DNA of 61,051 nt, taken from positions 1 to 61,051 of the forward strand of contig CAKQRI010000006.1 of NCBI GenBank assembly GCA_934271365.1, read 5' to 3'. The DNA comes from an uncultured Spirochaetales bacterium (GTDB lineage: Bacteria; Spirochaetota; Spirochaetia; Sphaerochaetales; Sphaerochaetaceae). A program made the translations under genes and the position numbers. Numbering within the stretch: position 1 is the stretch's first letter; every line of letters starts with the position of its first letter. Positions 1-7,666 of the stretch are shown here, piece by piece. The notes beneath the pieces are model-generated. The model was not told the DNA's origin, searched no databases, and saw nothing but the letters and a program-made list of their open reading frames with translations.

Positions 1-2
1 AG

Positions 3-476
3 ATTGGGCGTGGAACCAGTACTCAGGATGGCATGTCGATTGCTTATGCAATTATGAATTATCTTAAGCTGACACAGTCAATAACGCTATTTGCAACTCA
101 TTATCATGAACTTACTATGCTGGATTCATCTGGGATACAGTTGCTTCATATGGCAGTGAAGGAAGAAAGAAATAATGTAATATTCTTACGAAAGGCAGAG
201 GAAGGTGTTGCAGCTTCATCTTATGGAATTCATGTTGCACGCCTTGCTGGACTTCCTAAGGAGGTAATCAAAGAAGCAACAGTTTTCCAGAAAAAGCATT
301 TTGCTGATTATTCTTCATTTGACAGTGGACAGGGAAATCTGTTTGCGCAGGCAGAGGAGACCAACGAAGATGAAAAAGAGCAGATAATAGATGAAATAAG
401 AAGCTTCGATGTTGATCAATCAACTCCGCTTGAAGCAATGATGTTCCTTTCTGAGCTTAAAAAGAATCTAAAGTGA
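3..476 (+). CDS. mutS: DNA mismatch repair protein MutS, C-terminal fragment
   Basis: The gene runs in from before the window; the open frame starts at base 3 and gives the last 157 residues. MutS binds mismatched DNA as a dimer and uses an ABC-type ATPase to recruit downstream repair. The visible part begins inside the ATPase domain at IGRGTSTQDGMSIAYA, which contains the conserved E/D-x-GRGTS-T region just after Walker B, followed by FATHYHELT, the conserved switch (H) loop of MutS ATPases. The remaining 100 or so residues are the helix-turn-helix dimerisation part and a variable acidic tail. A terminator hairpin follows at 541-568, so mutS appears to end its transcription unit before rimP. 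No anomalies are seen in the part available. Confidence 0.95.
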   Translation: MGRGTSTQDGMSIAYAIMNYLKLTQSITLFATHYHELTMLDSSGIQLLHMAVKEERNNVIFLRKAEEGVAASSYGIHVARLAGLPKEVIKEATVFQKKHFADYSSFDSGQGNLFAQAEETNEDEKEQIIDEIRSFDVDQSTPLEAMMFLSELKKNLK

Positions 477-540
477 GAGTAATCTATTGACAATAATCAA
501 ATTAACTGGTTAACTGAAACAAGTTTTATTAGAGTAATCT

Positions 541-568
541 AAGGGACCGATTAAGGGTCCCTTTATTT
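541..568 (+). terminator. Rho-independent terminator after mutS
   Basis: A perfect 8-bp stem, AAGGGACC paired with GGTCCCTT around a short GATTAAG loop, is followed by a T-rich tail (TATTTAT). It lies 65 bases past the mutS stop and just ahead of rimP, so it separates the two units. Read-through into rimP is possible, as no clear promoter is seen between the hairpin and the rimP start. Confidence 0.7.
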
Positions 569-583
569 ATGATATGGAGGAAT

Positions 584-1078
584 ATGCTTACTAATGATAT
601 ATCTTCAAAGCAGCTTTTCCGTGATATAAAAGCGCTTGTTGCAACAACAGGTCTTGAAGCAGTTGAAGTCTCTAGCAATGAGCTTCATGGGACTGTTCAG
701 ATGAAGGTGGTTCTCTATTGCTCTGACCATGAGATTAATACAGAAGATCTAGAGGTTGCTTATAATATAATATACCCTAGGTATAGCGTACTTCTTTGTG
801 ATAGAGATCTGGCTCTCGAAGTCACAAGCCCAGGATTGCAGCGAAATTTCAAGGATTTTTATGAGTTTTCTGTATTCAAAGGTAAGGATGTTCGTCTGTA
901 TTCCACTGAATATTCATGTTATATCATAGGTAAGATAAAGGAATCTGGAGAAGACTATGTAATACTCTCAGATTACCTTATTGAAGATAAGAATGAGAAG
1001 GGCGAAGAGCTTAAAGTCTCATTTAGCAATATTGCAAAGGCTAAGTTAGAATATAGATGGGAGGGCAGAAATGCTTGA
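584..1078 (+). CDS. rimP: Ribosome maturation factor RimP
   Basis: RimP assists maturation of the 30S ribosomal subunit. The 164-residue product fits the family length (about 150-170). The pattern EVTSPGLQRNF matches the conserved E-x-SSPGL-R core of RimP, and the gene sits directly before nusA and infB, the usual rimP-nusA-infB order. The start is placed at ATG 584 because GGAGG lies at 576-580, although the spacing is only 3 bases; an upstream ATG at 569 has no ribosome-binding site. The gene overlaps nusA by 8 bases, implying translational coupling. Confidence 0.9.
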   Translation: MLTNDISSKQLFRDIKALVATTGLEAVEVSSNELHGTVQMKVVLYCSDHEINTEDLEVAYNIIYPRYSVLLCDRDLALEVTSPGLQRNFKDFYEFSVFKGKDVRLYSTEYSCYIIGKIKESGEDYVILSDYLIEDKNEKGEELKVSFSNIAKAKLEYRWEGRNA

Positions 1079-2573
1079 TTTGACACTGGAAATCAATGAA
1101 ATGATAAGTGAGAGGAGAATGGATGAAGAAAAAGTCCACTCTTTGATTTCAGATATGCTGAAAAGCGCCTATAAAAGAAAATTCGGAACTGATGAGAATG
1201 TTTCAGTAAGGTTTGTTGATGAAGATGGCAGAAAGTTTGTTGATGTGCTTGCTGTCAAGGAAGTTGTTGCAGAAGAAGATTGGTATGATGCTGTAAAGCA
1301 GATTGCCCTTGATGATGCAAGAGATCTGGGAGGAGATGAGGTCGAAGTCGGTGATGTTCTTGAAATTCCTTTAGATCCAAAGGATTTTGAATATTCAGCA
1401 GTGCAGTCGGCAAAACAGAGATCACAGCAGGTAGTCAAGGAATACAATAACGATAGAACATATGTTGATGCAAAATCCAAAGAAGGAAAGCTCATAAGGG
1501 GAGAGATCAAGAGAGCTAATCCTAATGGTGATTTCATGGTTAATATCGGCTTGGATGGCACAGATGCACTGTTCCCTGTAAGAGGTCAGTCCCCAAGAGA
1601 GACATATGAGATTCAGGAGAAGATGAAGTTCTATGTCGAAAAGGTAGATAGAGGCGATGATCTTGAGAGAATGGGAAGAGATGGCAAAATGCAGAAGAGA
1701 AGCAGAGGCGTAAGAGTTCTTCTCACAAGATCTTCAAAGGAATTCGTAAAGGCTCTTATTGAAGCTGAAGTTCCGGAAATCTCTTCTGGCGATGTAGAGA
1801 TCAAGGCAATTGCAAGACACGCAGGTGTCAGAACCAAGGTTGCTGTAGATACAAAGAAAGCAGATTTAGATCCTGTTGGTACAACAGTTGGTAAGTCAGG
1901 TTCTAGAATTCAGACAATAATGACAGAATGTGAAGGTGAGAAGATTGACATAATCAGATATGATCAGGATCCGCTTGTTTTCATTGTCAATGCTCTTATC
2001 CCAGCTCAGGTAAAACGCGTAGTTACAATAGATCCTAATACAAAGCATGTAGTTGCAATCGTAGATGATAATCAGCAGGGAATTGCTATAGGACAGGGCG
2101 GTGTTAACGTAAAGCTTGCAAAGATGCTATGTGACTGGAATATTGAAGTAAAGACACAGTCTCAGTTTGAGCAGATGGAAGAGACCCAGAAGATCTATGA
2201 GGGTGTTGATAATCTCTTCAGAAATGACAAAGAAGAAGAGGAAGAAGCACCAAAAGAGGAGCATGTTCTCACAAATGAAGAGATTGGTATTGCAGAAGAT
2301 GAGACGCCAATCACAGAACTTGATCTTGATGATGAACTTATCAAGAAGCTGCATGATGTGGATATCTGGTCTGTCGAGGAATTCTTTGAGCTTAGCGATG
2401 ATGAGCTTAAAGCTAAAGGTTTTACAGATGAAGAGATTAACAGCGTAAAGAACAGTGTTGAGTTTGATGTAGATGATGAGGCAGAGGAGTTTGAATGCCC
2501 AGTCTGCCATACAGTTCTTCCTGCTGGTACAACGGTTTGTCCTAACTGTGGATCTGAATTTGAGTTTGAGTAA
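1071..2573 (+). CDS. nusA: Transcription termination/antitermination factor NusA
   Basis: NusA binds RNA polymerase and nascent RNA and tunes pausing, termination and antitermination. The 500-residue protein has the N-terminal polymerase-binding domain, an S1 domain (about residues 130-200, around GEIKRANPNGDFMVNIG), and two KH domains (VGKSGSRIQTI near 270 and AIGQGGVNVKLAKML near 340). After an acidic stretch there is a helix-hairpin-helix-like segment (LDDELIKKLHDVDIWSVEEF) and then an unusual C-terminal zinc ribbon, CPVC...CPNC, ending in EFEFE. The core is certain; the zinc ribbon is not part of the textbook NusA of E. coli or Bacillus. It overlaps rimP by 8 bases and precedes infB by 34 bases. 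Confidence 0.95.
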   Translation: MLDLTLEINEMISERRMDEEKVHSLISDMLKSAYKRKFGTDENVSVRFVDEDGRKFVDVLAVKEVVAEEDWYDAVKQIALDDARDLGGDEVEVGDVLEIPLDPKDFEYSAVQSAKQRSQQVVKEYNNDRTYVDAKSKEGKLIRGEIKRANPNGDFMVNIGLDGTDALFPVRGQSPRETYEIQEKMKFYVEKVDRGDDLERMGRDGKMQKRSRGVRVLLTRSSKEFVKALIEAEVPEISSGDVEIKAIARHAGVRTKVAVDTKKADLDPVGTTVGKSGSRIQTIMTECEGEKIDIIRYDQDPLVFIVNALIPAQVKRVVTIDPNTKHVVAIVDDNQQGIAIGQGGVNVKLAKMLCDWNIEVKTQSQFEQMEETQKIYEGVDNLFRNDKEEEEEAPKEEHVLTNEEIGIAEDETPITELDLDDELIKKLHDVDIWSVEEFFELSDDELKAKGFTDEEINSVKNSVEFDVDDEAEEFECPVCHTVLPAGTTVCPNCGSEFEFE

Positions 2574-2607
2574 AATCTGATTACGGGTTATTTTAGATAA
2601 GGGTATT

Positions 2608-5295
2608 ATGGCTGAAGAAAAAGACACACTAAAAGAAAAAAACAATGTAAAAGTCAAGGTAATCAAGAAAAGCAGTCAGGCTTCTGTAGCTGTGAAGCCT
2701 GCTAATGCTGTTTCTGAACCAGCTGCTTCTGAAACTGAAACAGAGAAGAAGAAGATCATTCTTAAGAGAAAGCCTACAATTACTGTAAAAGTAAAAGAAG
2801 CTCCTTCTGAGATTCTTGCGCCCCCAAGGGCTCCTGAGATTATCAGAAAGCCTGAAGGTTCCCTTCCTCCTCTTAATCTTGATAAGGAAAAGAAGAGGAA
2901 AGAAGCAGCTTCAGCAGCTCCGGCAGCGAAGAAGGATTATTCAAAGGAGCATGTTATCAATGGTACTTCTTATCTGAGAAACTCATCCAAAGCCCCAGAG
3001 AATACAAGGCTGAATTCATTTCTGCATAATGGTCCTGTAATTATCAAAAGCCAGAATCTGCCACCTGTTCCGGGCCAGAAGGTTGAAGGTCAGGCTGAGG
3101 CTCCTTCACGCCCTCGTGTTGCAGGTGTTGTAGGTGGCAGGCCTGTTCAGAGAAACGGACAGCGAGGCAATTTCAATAATAGAGGCAATGGCCAGAGAGA
3201 TGGCAATTCAAGACCTCCATTCCAGAGAGATGGAAGAATGCCTAGAGCTGGTCAGAGCTATACTCCTGGTAATCAGGGGGGACAGGGCCGTGCCGGAGAG
3301 GGATTCAGACGAGATGGTGCTAGGCCTAATGGATTTACACCAAGAGGACCGAGAATTGGTGCTCCATCTCCAAATGCTCCAGTAGAGCTGAATCAGAAGA
3401 CAAAAGGTAAGAACTTTGTTCCTGGTGGAAAGAAGAAAGACCATGAGAATCGTTATGAAAAAGACGAGGAAATGGACTTTGCATATCAGAAGAAGAAGAG
3501 AGAAGAGCAGAGACTTGCAAGTGTTCCTTCAAAAATTGATATCATGGAGAATATCACAGTAGCTGATCTTGCTAAGAAGATGAATCTTAAGGCTTCTGAC
3601 ATAATATCAAAGTTATTCAAGATGGGAATGATGGTCACTATAAACCAGCAGATTGACCATGATACTGCAGAGATTATCTGTTCAGAGTATGGTTGCCAGG
3701 TCCATCTTGTTTCTCTATATGATGAGACAATAATCGAAGACCAGACAGATAATGAAGCTGATCTTGAACCTAGAGCTCCGATTGTCACTATCATGGGACA
3801 TGTAGACCATGGAAAGACGAAGCTTCTAGATTCAATCAGAAGCACAAATGTTGCAGCTGGAGAGTTTGGAGGAATCACTCAGCATATTGGAGCATATAAG
3901 GTTAATGTGCCTGGTAAAGGCAATATAGTATTCCTTGATACTCCAGGACATGCAGCTTTCTCTATGATGCGAGCTCGAGGTGCACAGGTTACAGATATAG
4001 TAGTTCTTGTTGTAGCTGCAAATGATGGTGTGATGCCTCAGACAAGAGAAGCGGTTGACCATGCAAAGGCTGCAAAAGTTCCAATTATTGTTGCAATCAA
4101 TAAATGTGATCTTCCTGAAGCTAACCCTGATAGAGTCATGCAGCAGCTTTCAGACTTGGGTCTTATGCCAGAGGAATGGGGAGGACAGACACTTTACTGT
4201 AAGATTTCTGCATTGAAGAAAGAAGGCATTGATGACCTTCTTGATACAATCCTTTTACAGGCAGAGATGCTCGAACTGAAGGCAAATCCTAAATGCAGAG
4301 CTGTTGGTAAGATCCTTGAGTCCAGAATTGATCAGGGTAGAGGTACTGTTGCCACAGTTATCATAGAAAAGGGCACTCTCCATCAGGGTGACTATTATGT
4401 AGCCGGAATATATTCAGGCCGTGTAAGAGCTATGTTTGATGATAAGGGGAAGAAGATAAAGGAAGCAGGACCATCTGATCCTGTTGAGATTATCGGCCTT
4501 TCTGATATTCCTTCAGCTGGTGATCCGTTCCAGGTCACAGAAGATGAGAAGCAGGCAAGATCAATTGCAGCAAAGCGCCAGGAGCTTGAGCGGCTAGGTG
4601 AAGGAAATGGCAGAAATAAGATTACTCTTGAGAATATCAATGAGAAGATCAAGGAAGGTCAGGTTACAAACCTCAATGTTGTCATCAAGGGAGATGTACA
4701 GGGATCTGTAGAAGCTCTCCAGGGTGTGCTTGAGAAGCTTTCTACTCCAGAGATAAAGCTGAATGTTCTCAGGGCTTCTGCTGGTGCAATCATTGAGAGT
4801 GATGTTACACTAGCAGCTGCATCAGAGGCTATTATTATCGGCTTTAATGTTAGACCTACACCTAGAGCACAGGCATTGGCTGAGCAGGAGAAAGTTGAGA
4901 TTAAGAAGTATAATATCATTTATGATGTTGTTGATGATATTAAAGCTGCAATGGAAGGAATGCTTTCACCTGAGATTAAGGAAATTGATATCGGTAAAGT
5001 TGAAGTCCGAGATACATTCAAGGTTCCTAAAGTCGGTCTCATAGCAGGTTGTTACGTTCTTGAAGGTAAGGTTAAGAGAAATAGCCTTGTTAGGGTAATA
5101 AGAGATTCTATTCAGATTAACAAGGATATGATTAAGATTAGCTCTCTTAAGAGATTCAAGGATGATGCTAAGGAAGTCAATGAAGGCTATGAATGCGGTA
5201 TTGGTCTTGAGAACTGGCAGGATCTCCAGGTCAACGATATTCTTGAGATTGTAGATACAGAAGAAGTTAAGAGGACACTGACGGTAAATGAGTGA
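2608..5295 (+). CDS. infB: Translation initiation factor IF-2
   Basis: IF-2 is the GTPase that delivers fMet-tRNA to the 30S subunit and promotes subunit joining. The G domain starts near residue 395: GHVDHGKT (G1), DTPGHAAFS (G3) and NKCD (G4) are all present; the residue after the P-loop threonine is Lys rather than the common Thr. The C-terminal domains that bind the 50S subunit and fMet-tRNA follow. The first 290 residues are low-complexity: Lys-rich, then Arg/Gly/Asn-rich with many RG and RDG units, surely disordered. At 895 residues it is in the usual range for a long bacterial IF-2. AAGGG lies before the ATG. It overlaps rbfA by 8 bases. Confidence 0.96.
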   Translation: MAEEKDTLKEKNNVKVKVIKKSSQASVAVKPANAVSEPAASETETEKKKIILKRKPTITVKVKEAPSEILAPPRAPEIIRKPEGSLPPLNLDKEKKRKEAASAAPAAKKDYSKEHVINGTSYLRNSSKAPENTRLNSFLHNGPVIIKSQNLPPVPGQKVEGQAEAPSRPRVAGVVGGRPVQRNGQRGNFNNRGNGQRDGNSRPPFQRDGRMPRAGQSYTPGNQGGQGRAGEGFRRDGARPNGFTPRGPRIGAPSPNAPVELNQKTKGKNFVPGGKKKDHENRYEKDEEMDFAYQKKKREEQRLASVPSKIDIMENITVADLAKKMNLKASDIISKLFKMGMMVTINQQIDHDTAEIICSEYGCQVHLVSLYDETIIEDQTDNEADLEPRAPIVTIMGHVDHGKTKLLDSIRSTNVAAGEFGGITQHIGAYKVNVPGKGNIVFLDTPGHAAFSMMRARGAQVTDIVVLVVAANDGVMPQTREAVDHAKAAKVPIIVAINKCDLPEANPDRVMQQLSDLGLMPEEWGGQTLYCKISALKKEGIDDLLDTILLQAEMLELKANPKCRAVGKILESRIDQGRGTVATVIIEKGTLHQGDYYVAGIYSGRVRAMFDDKGKKIKEAGPSDPVEIIGLSDIPSAGDPFQVTEDEKQARSIAAKRQELERLGEGNGRNKITLENINEKIKEGQVTNLNVVIKGDVQGSVEALQGVLEKLSTPEIKLNVLRASAGAIIESDVTLAAASEAIIIGFNVRPTPRAQALAEQEKVEIKKYNIIYDVVDDIKAAMEGMLSPEIKEIDIGKVEVRDTFKVPKVGLIAGCYVLEGKVKRNSLVRVIRDSIQINKDMIKISSLKRFKDDAKEVNEGYECGIGLENWQDLQVNDILEIVDTEEVKRTLTVNE

Positions 5296-5647
5296 GTTTT
5301 CACAGTCTCGGCTGGAGGCAAAGATATTAGAGGGCATCAGCTCTCTGATAGTCTCCGGTGCAATAAAGAACCATAACCTATCTACGCTTACAAGTGTTAC
5401 ACGAGTAGAGCTGAGCCCTGATAATGCTGCAGCAAAGGTCTATGTATCATCGTTTTATGAAGATGGAAGACTTGATAGAAGCGTTAAGGCTCTTAATCAG
5501 GCTTCGGCTTTCATTCAAGCTAGGCTTGCTTCTATTCTGAGAACAAAGAATACACCTGTTCTGACTTTCTACAGGGATGATTCCTATGCTGAAGGAGAAC
5601 GGGTTAATAACCTGATCTCTGAGGCAATGAAAGAAATCAATGAGTAA
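5288..5647 (+). CDS. rbfA: 30S ribosome-binding factor RbfA
   Basis: RbfA is a small KH-fold protein that binds the 5' region of 16S rRNA during late 30S maturation. The 119 residues match the family in length, and the segment SVTRVELSPDNAAAKVYVSS is the typical V-x-V-S-x-D-x-x-x-A-x-V-Y strand. Its position between infB and truB is the classical one. The start overlaps the infB end by 8 bases and its own end overlaps truB by 8 bases, so the three are translationally coupled. Confidence 0.93.
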   Translation: MSEFSQSRLEAKILEGISSLIVSGAIKNHNLSTLTSVTRVELSPDNAAAKVYVSSFYEDGRLDRSVKALNQASAFIQARLASILRTKNTPVLTFYRDDSYAEGERVNNLISEAMKEINE

Positions 5648-6491
5648 ATTTGAGATCAGGCTTATAAAAAAAGAATGCGGAATGACATCTTTCTCTTCTC
5701 TTGGTTCTATAAAAAAAGAGAATAGAGGAGAGAAGGTTGGTCATGCTGGTACTCTTGATAAGTTTGCATCTGGCCTAATGCTTGTCATGATAGGCAGTGC
5801 AACAAAACTTAATCCTGTATTTTCTTCATTTGGAAAGAGATATAAGGCTACAATCAAGTTCGGAGAGGAAACAGATACACTAGATCCAGAAGGAACAGTC
5901 ATAGCTACTTCTAGAATTCCTTCTTATGAAGAAGTCCTCTCATCTGTGAATAGCTTTCTTGGTCCACAGATGCAGCAGCCTCCAGTTTATTCGGCACTTC
6001 ATATTGATGGCAAAAGAGCCTATATTGAAGCGAGAAAAGGTCATGAGATAGAGATGCCTCTTCGTGCAGTTGAGATTTATTCGATTTCTCTGATTTCGTA
6101 TTGTGATGGAATTGCTGTAATTGATGTATCTGTATCCAAGGGAACATATATAAGGTCTCTTGCAAGGGATATTGCTCTTAAGATAAAAACCAGAGCACAT
6201 CTTATTGCTCTGGAACGTACAGAGCTTGGGCCTTTCTCTTATGATGATGATTTATCCAAGAATACAGAAGAGCTTTTAGATAAGACCGGACTGCTATCGT
6301 TGATTATTCTTGATGAGCACTTTAAAAAGGAAGTTGATAATGGCTATATCAGGCCTGAAGCTGTGGTCTCTGATAGTGATGCAGAGAGGATATACTGCTA
6401 CCTTTTCTTCGGCAAATCTTTTTATGGTATAGGCGAGAAGAAGGATGGAAAGCTCAGGGTCATATCGAGGGCCGAGAATGAACGTCTATGA
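5640..6491 (+). CDS. truB: tRNA pseudouridine(55) synthase TruB
   Basis: TruB converts U55 in the T loop of tRNAs to pseudouridine. The catalytic motif is seen as GHAGTLDKFASGLMLV, with the nucleophilic Asp in GTLD, and later YSALHIDGKRAYIEARKG and GTYIRSLARDIA are family signatures. The opening FEIRLIKKECGMTS departs from the usual L-x-x-DKP-x-GMTS but keeps GMTS. Length (283) is normal for a TruB with a shortened C-terminal part. It overlaps both rbfA and ribF. Confidence 0.93.
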   Translation: MSKFEIRLIKKECGMTSFSSLGSIKKENRGEKVGHAGTLDKFASGLMLVMIGSATKLNPVFSSFGKRYKATIKFGEETDTLDPEGTVIATSRIPSYEEVLSSVNSFLGPQMQQPPVYSALHIDGKRAYIEARKGHEIEMPLRAVEIYSISLISYCDGIAVIDVSVSKGTYIRSLARDIALKIKTRAHLIALERTELGPFSYDDDLSKNTEELLDKTGLLSLIILDEHFKKEVDNGYIRPEAVVSDSDAERIYCYLFFGKSFYGIGEKKDGKLRVISRAENERL

Positions 6492-7314
6492 TTTCAAAGC
6501 ACTCCTTGAAAGCAGGGAGAAGAGAAATGTCAAAACAGTAATAGCTATAGGTGTCTTCGATGGTGTCCATAGAGGTCATCAGGAGATCTTCCGTACATTG
6601 ATTGATGAGCGAGAGAAACAGGGTGCAGATGAAGCTATGGTCATATCTTTTTCAAAAAATCCGAAGAAGAGTGCGTCAGGTTCTCTTGATACAATGCGAC
6701 TAAGGGAAGAATATGTAAGCTCATTCTCGATTAATTCCTTTGTGATTATTGACTTTTCTGATTCATTCAGTAAAATAAGCGCTAGTGGTTTTATAAAGAT
6801 GCTTCTTGATCTTTGCAGACCGCTTGCAGTTGTTGTCGGAAGAGATTTCAGGCTTGGTAATCCTGCTTCAGCAGCAACGGCAGATGACCTATCATCATTA
6901 TTTGCCAAAGATGGCGCTGATGTGAAGGTCAATATTGTAGAGCCAATTCTTACGGAGGGGGGAGAGAAAATCTCTTCAACTCTCTTAAGAACGATTATAA
7001 GGTTAGGAAAGCTCAAAGAGTTTCGAGAGCTTTCTGGCCAGTGCTACAGAGTGGATCTTGTGCCAATACCTTACAGATTCATTTCTGGAGATCTGGTTTT
7101 CCGCGGTGATTTGATTCATCAGCTTCTACCGCCACTAGGAGCTTATGAAGCTAAGCTTGTTTTCTGTAACGGGATTGCGGTTAATGGAATTCTGAAGATT
7201 GGCGAAGAGTTTCTTCTCTTTTCTTCTGCTTCACTGCATTCTTTATTCGGGATAGGACATAAGAGTAGTAAAGAAGAGCTGCAGCTAGATTCAATTTTTT
7301 TAGGAGAAACGTGA
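6478..7314 (+). CDS. ribF: RibF-like FMN adenylyltransferase (FAD synthetase), kinase half not recognisable
   Basis: The N-terminal half is a clear FMN adenylyltransferase of the RibF family, making FAD from FMN and ATP: VIAIGVFDGVHRGHQEIF contains the nucleotidyltransferase GxFDGxHxGH signature, and VVVGRDFRLG and SSTLLRTIIRLGKL are further family motifs. The C-terminal 95 residues, where bifunctional RibF has riboflavin kinase with a GxPTAN motif, show no such motif, and the protein (278 residues) is shorter than the usual 300-320. It may therefore only make FAD. The start at 6478 overlaps truB by 14 bases; an upstream in-frame ATG at 6445 would lie deep in truB. It ends on the rpsO start. 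Confidence 0.85.
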   Translation: MNVYDFKALLESREKRNVKTVIAIGVFDGVHRGHQEIFRTLIDEREKQGADEAMVISFSKNPKKSASGSLDTMRLREEYVSSFSINSFVIIDFSDSFSKISASGFIKMLLDLCRPLAVVVGRDFRLGNPASAATADDLSSLFAKDGADVKVNIVEPILTEGGEKISSTLLRTIIRLGKLKEFRELSGQCYRVDLVPIPYRFISGDLVFRGDLIHQLLPPLGAYEAKLVFCNGIAVNGILKIGEEFLLFSSASLHSLFGIGHKSSKEELQLDSIFLGET

Positions 7315-7580
7315 TGATTTCAGCAGAACAGAAAAAAGAAATCGTAGTGAAGTATGGCAATGATGAGAAGAACACAGGAGATGCAAAGGTACAGGTTGCT
7401 CTTCTTACAGCTAGAATCAATGACCTTCAGGGACATTTTAAGGAAAACCCAAAGGATCATGCTTCTAGACGTGGTCTTTTAAAGCTTGTAGGACAGAGAA
7501 GACGTCTTCTCAAGTACATCAAGAACAGAGATATCAACGAGTACAGAGCTCTCATTGAACAGCTTGGACTTAGAAAATAA
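7314..7580 (+). CDS. rpsO: 30S ribosomal protein S15
   Basis: S15 binds the central domain of 16S rRNA early in 30S assembly. The 88-residue product has the family signatures NDLQGHFKENPKDHASRRGL and VGQRRRLLKYIKN. The start is ATG 7314, which shares its first base with the ribF stop TGA and has AGGAG 7 bases upstream; a GTG one codon earlier is less well placed. The rpsO-pnp order is common in bacteria. Confidence 0.96.
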   Translation: MISAEQKKEIVVKYGNDEKNTGDAKVQVALLTARINDLQGHFKENPKDHASRRGLLKLVGQRRRLLKYIKNRDINEYRALIEQLGLRK

Positions 7581-7594
7581 AAACTTTGTGATAT

Positions 7595-7619
7595 GGAAGC
7601 CAGCTTTGTCTGGCTTTCA
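7595..7619 (+). promoter_or_regulatory. rpsO-pnp intergenic hairpin
   Basis: A stem of AAGCCAG with CTGGCTT around a CTTTGT-type loop lies 15 bases past rpsO and about 48 bases before pnp. The tail is only partly T-rich (TCATGTTTTC), so it could be a weak terminator, or an RNA processing site like the rpsO-pnp hairpin cleaved by RNase III in E. coli. Which of these applies cannot be told from the sequence. Confidence 0.5.
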
Positions 7620-7666
7620 TGTTTTCAGAACAAATAAAGAACAAAAAAGAAAGAAAGAAGGTAATT

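Noticed and set aside
2127..2666. Minus-strand ORF of 179 codons across the nusA-infB junction
   Set aside because: It is antisense to two well-supported genes and has no recognisable product.
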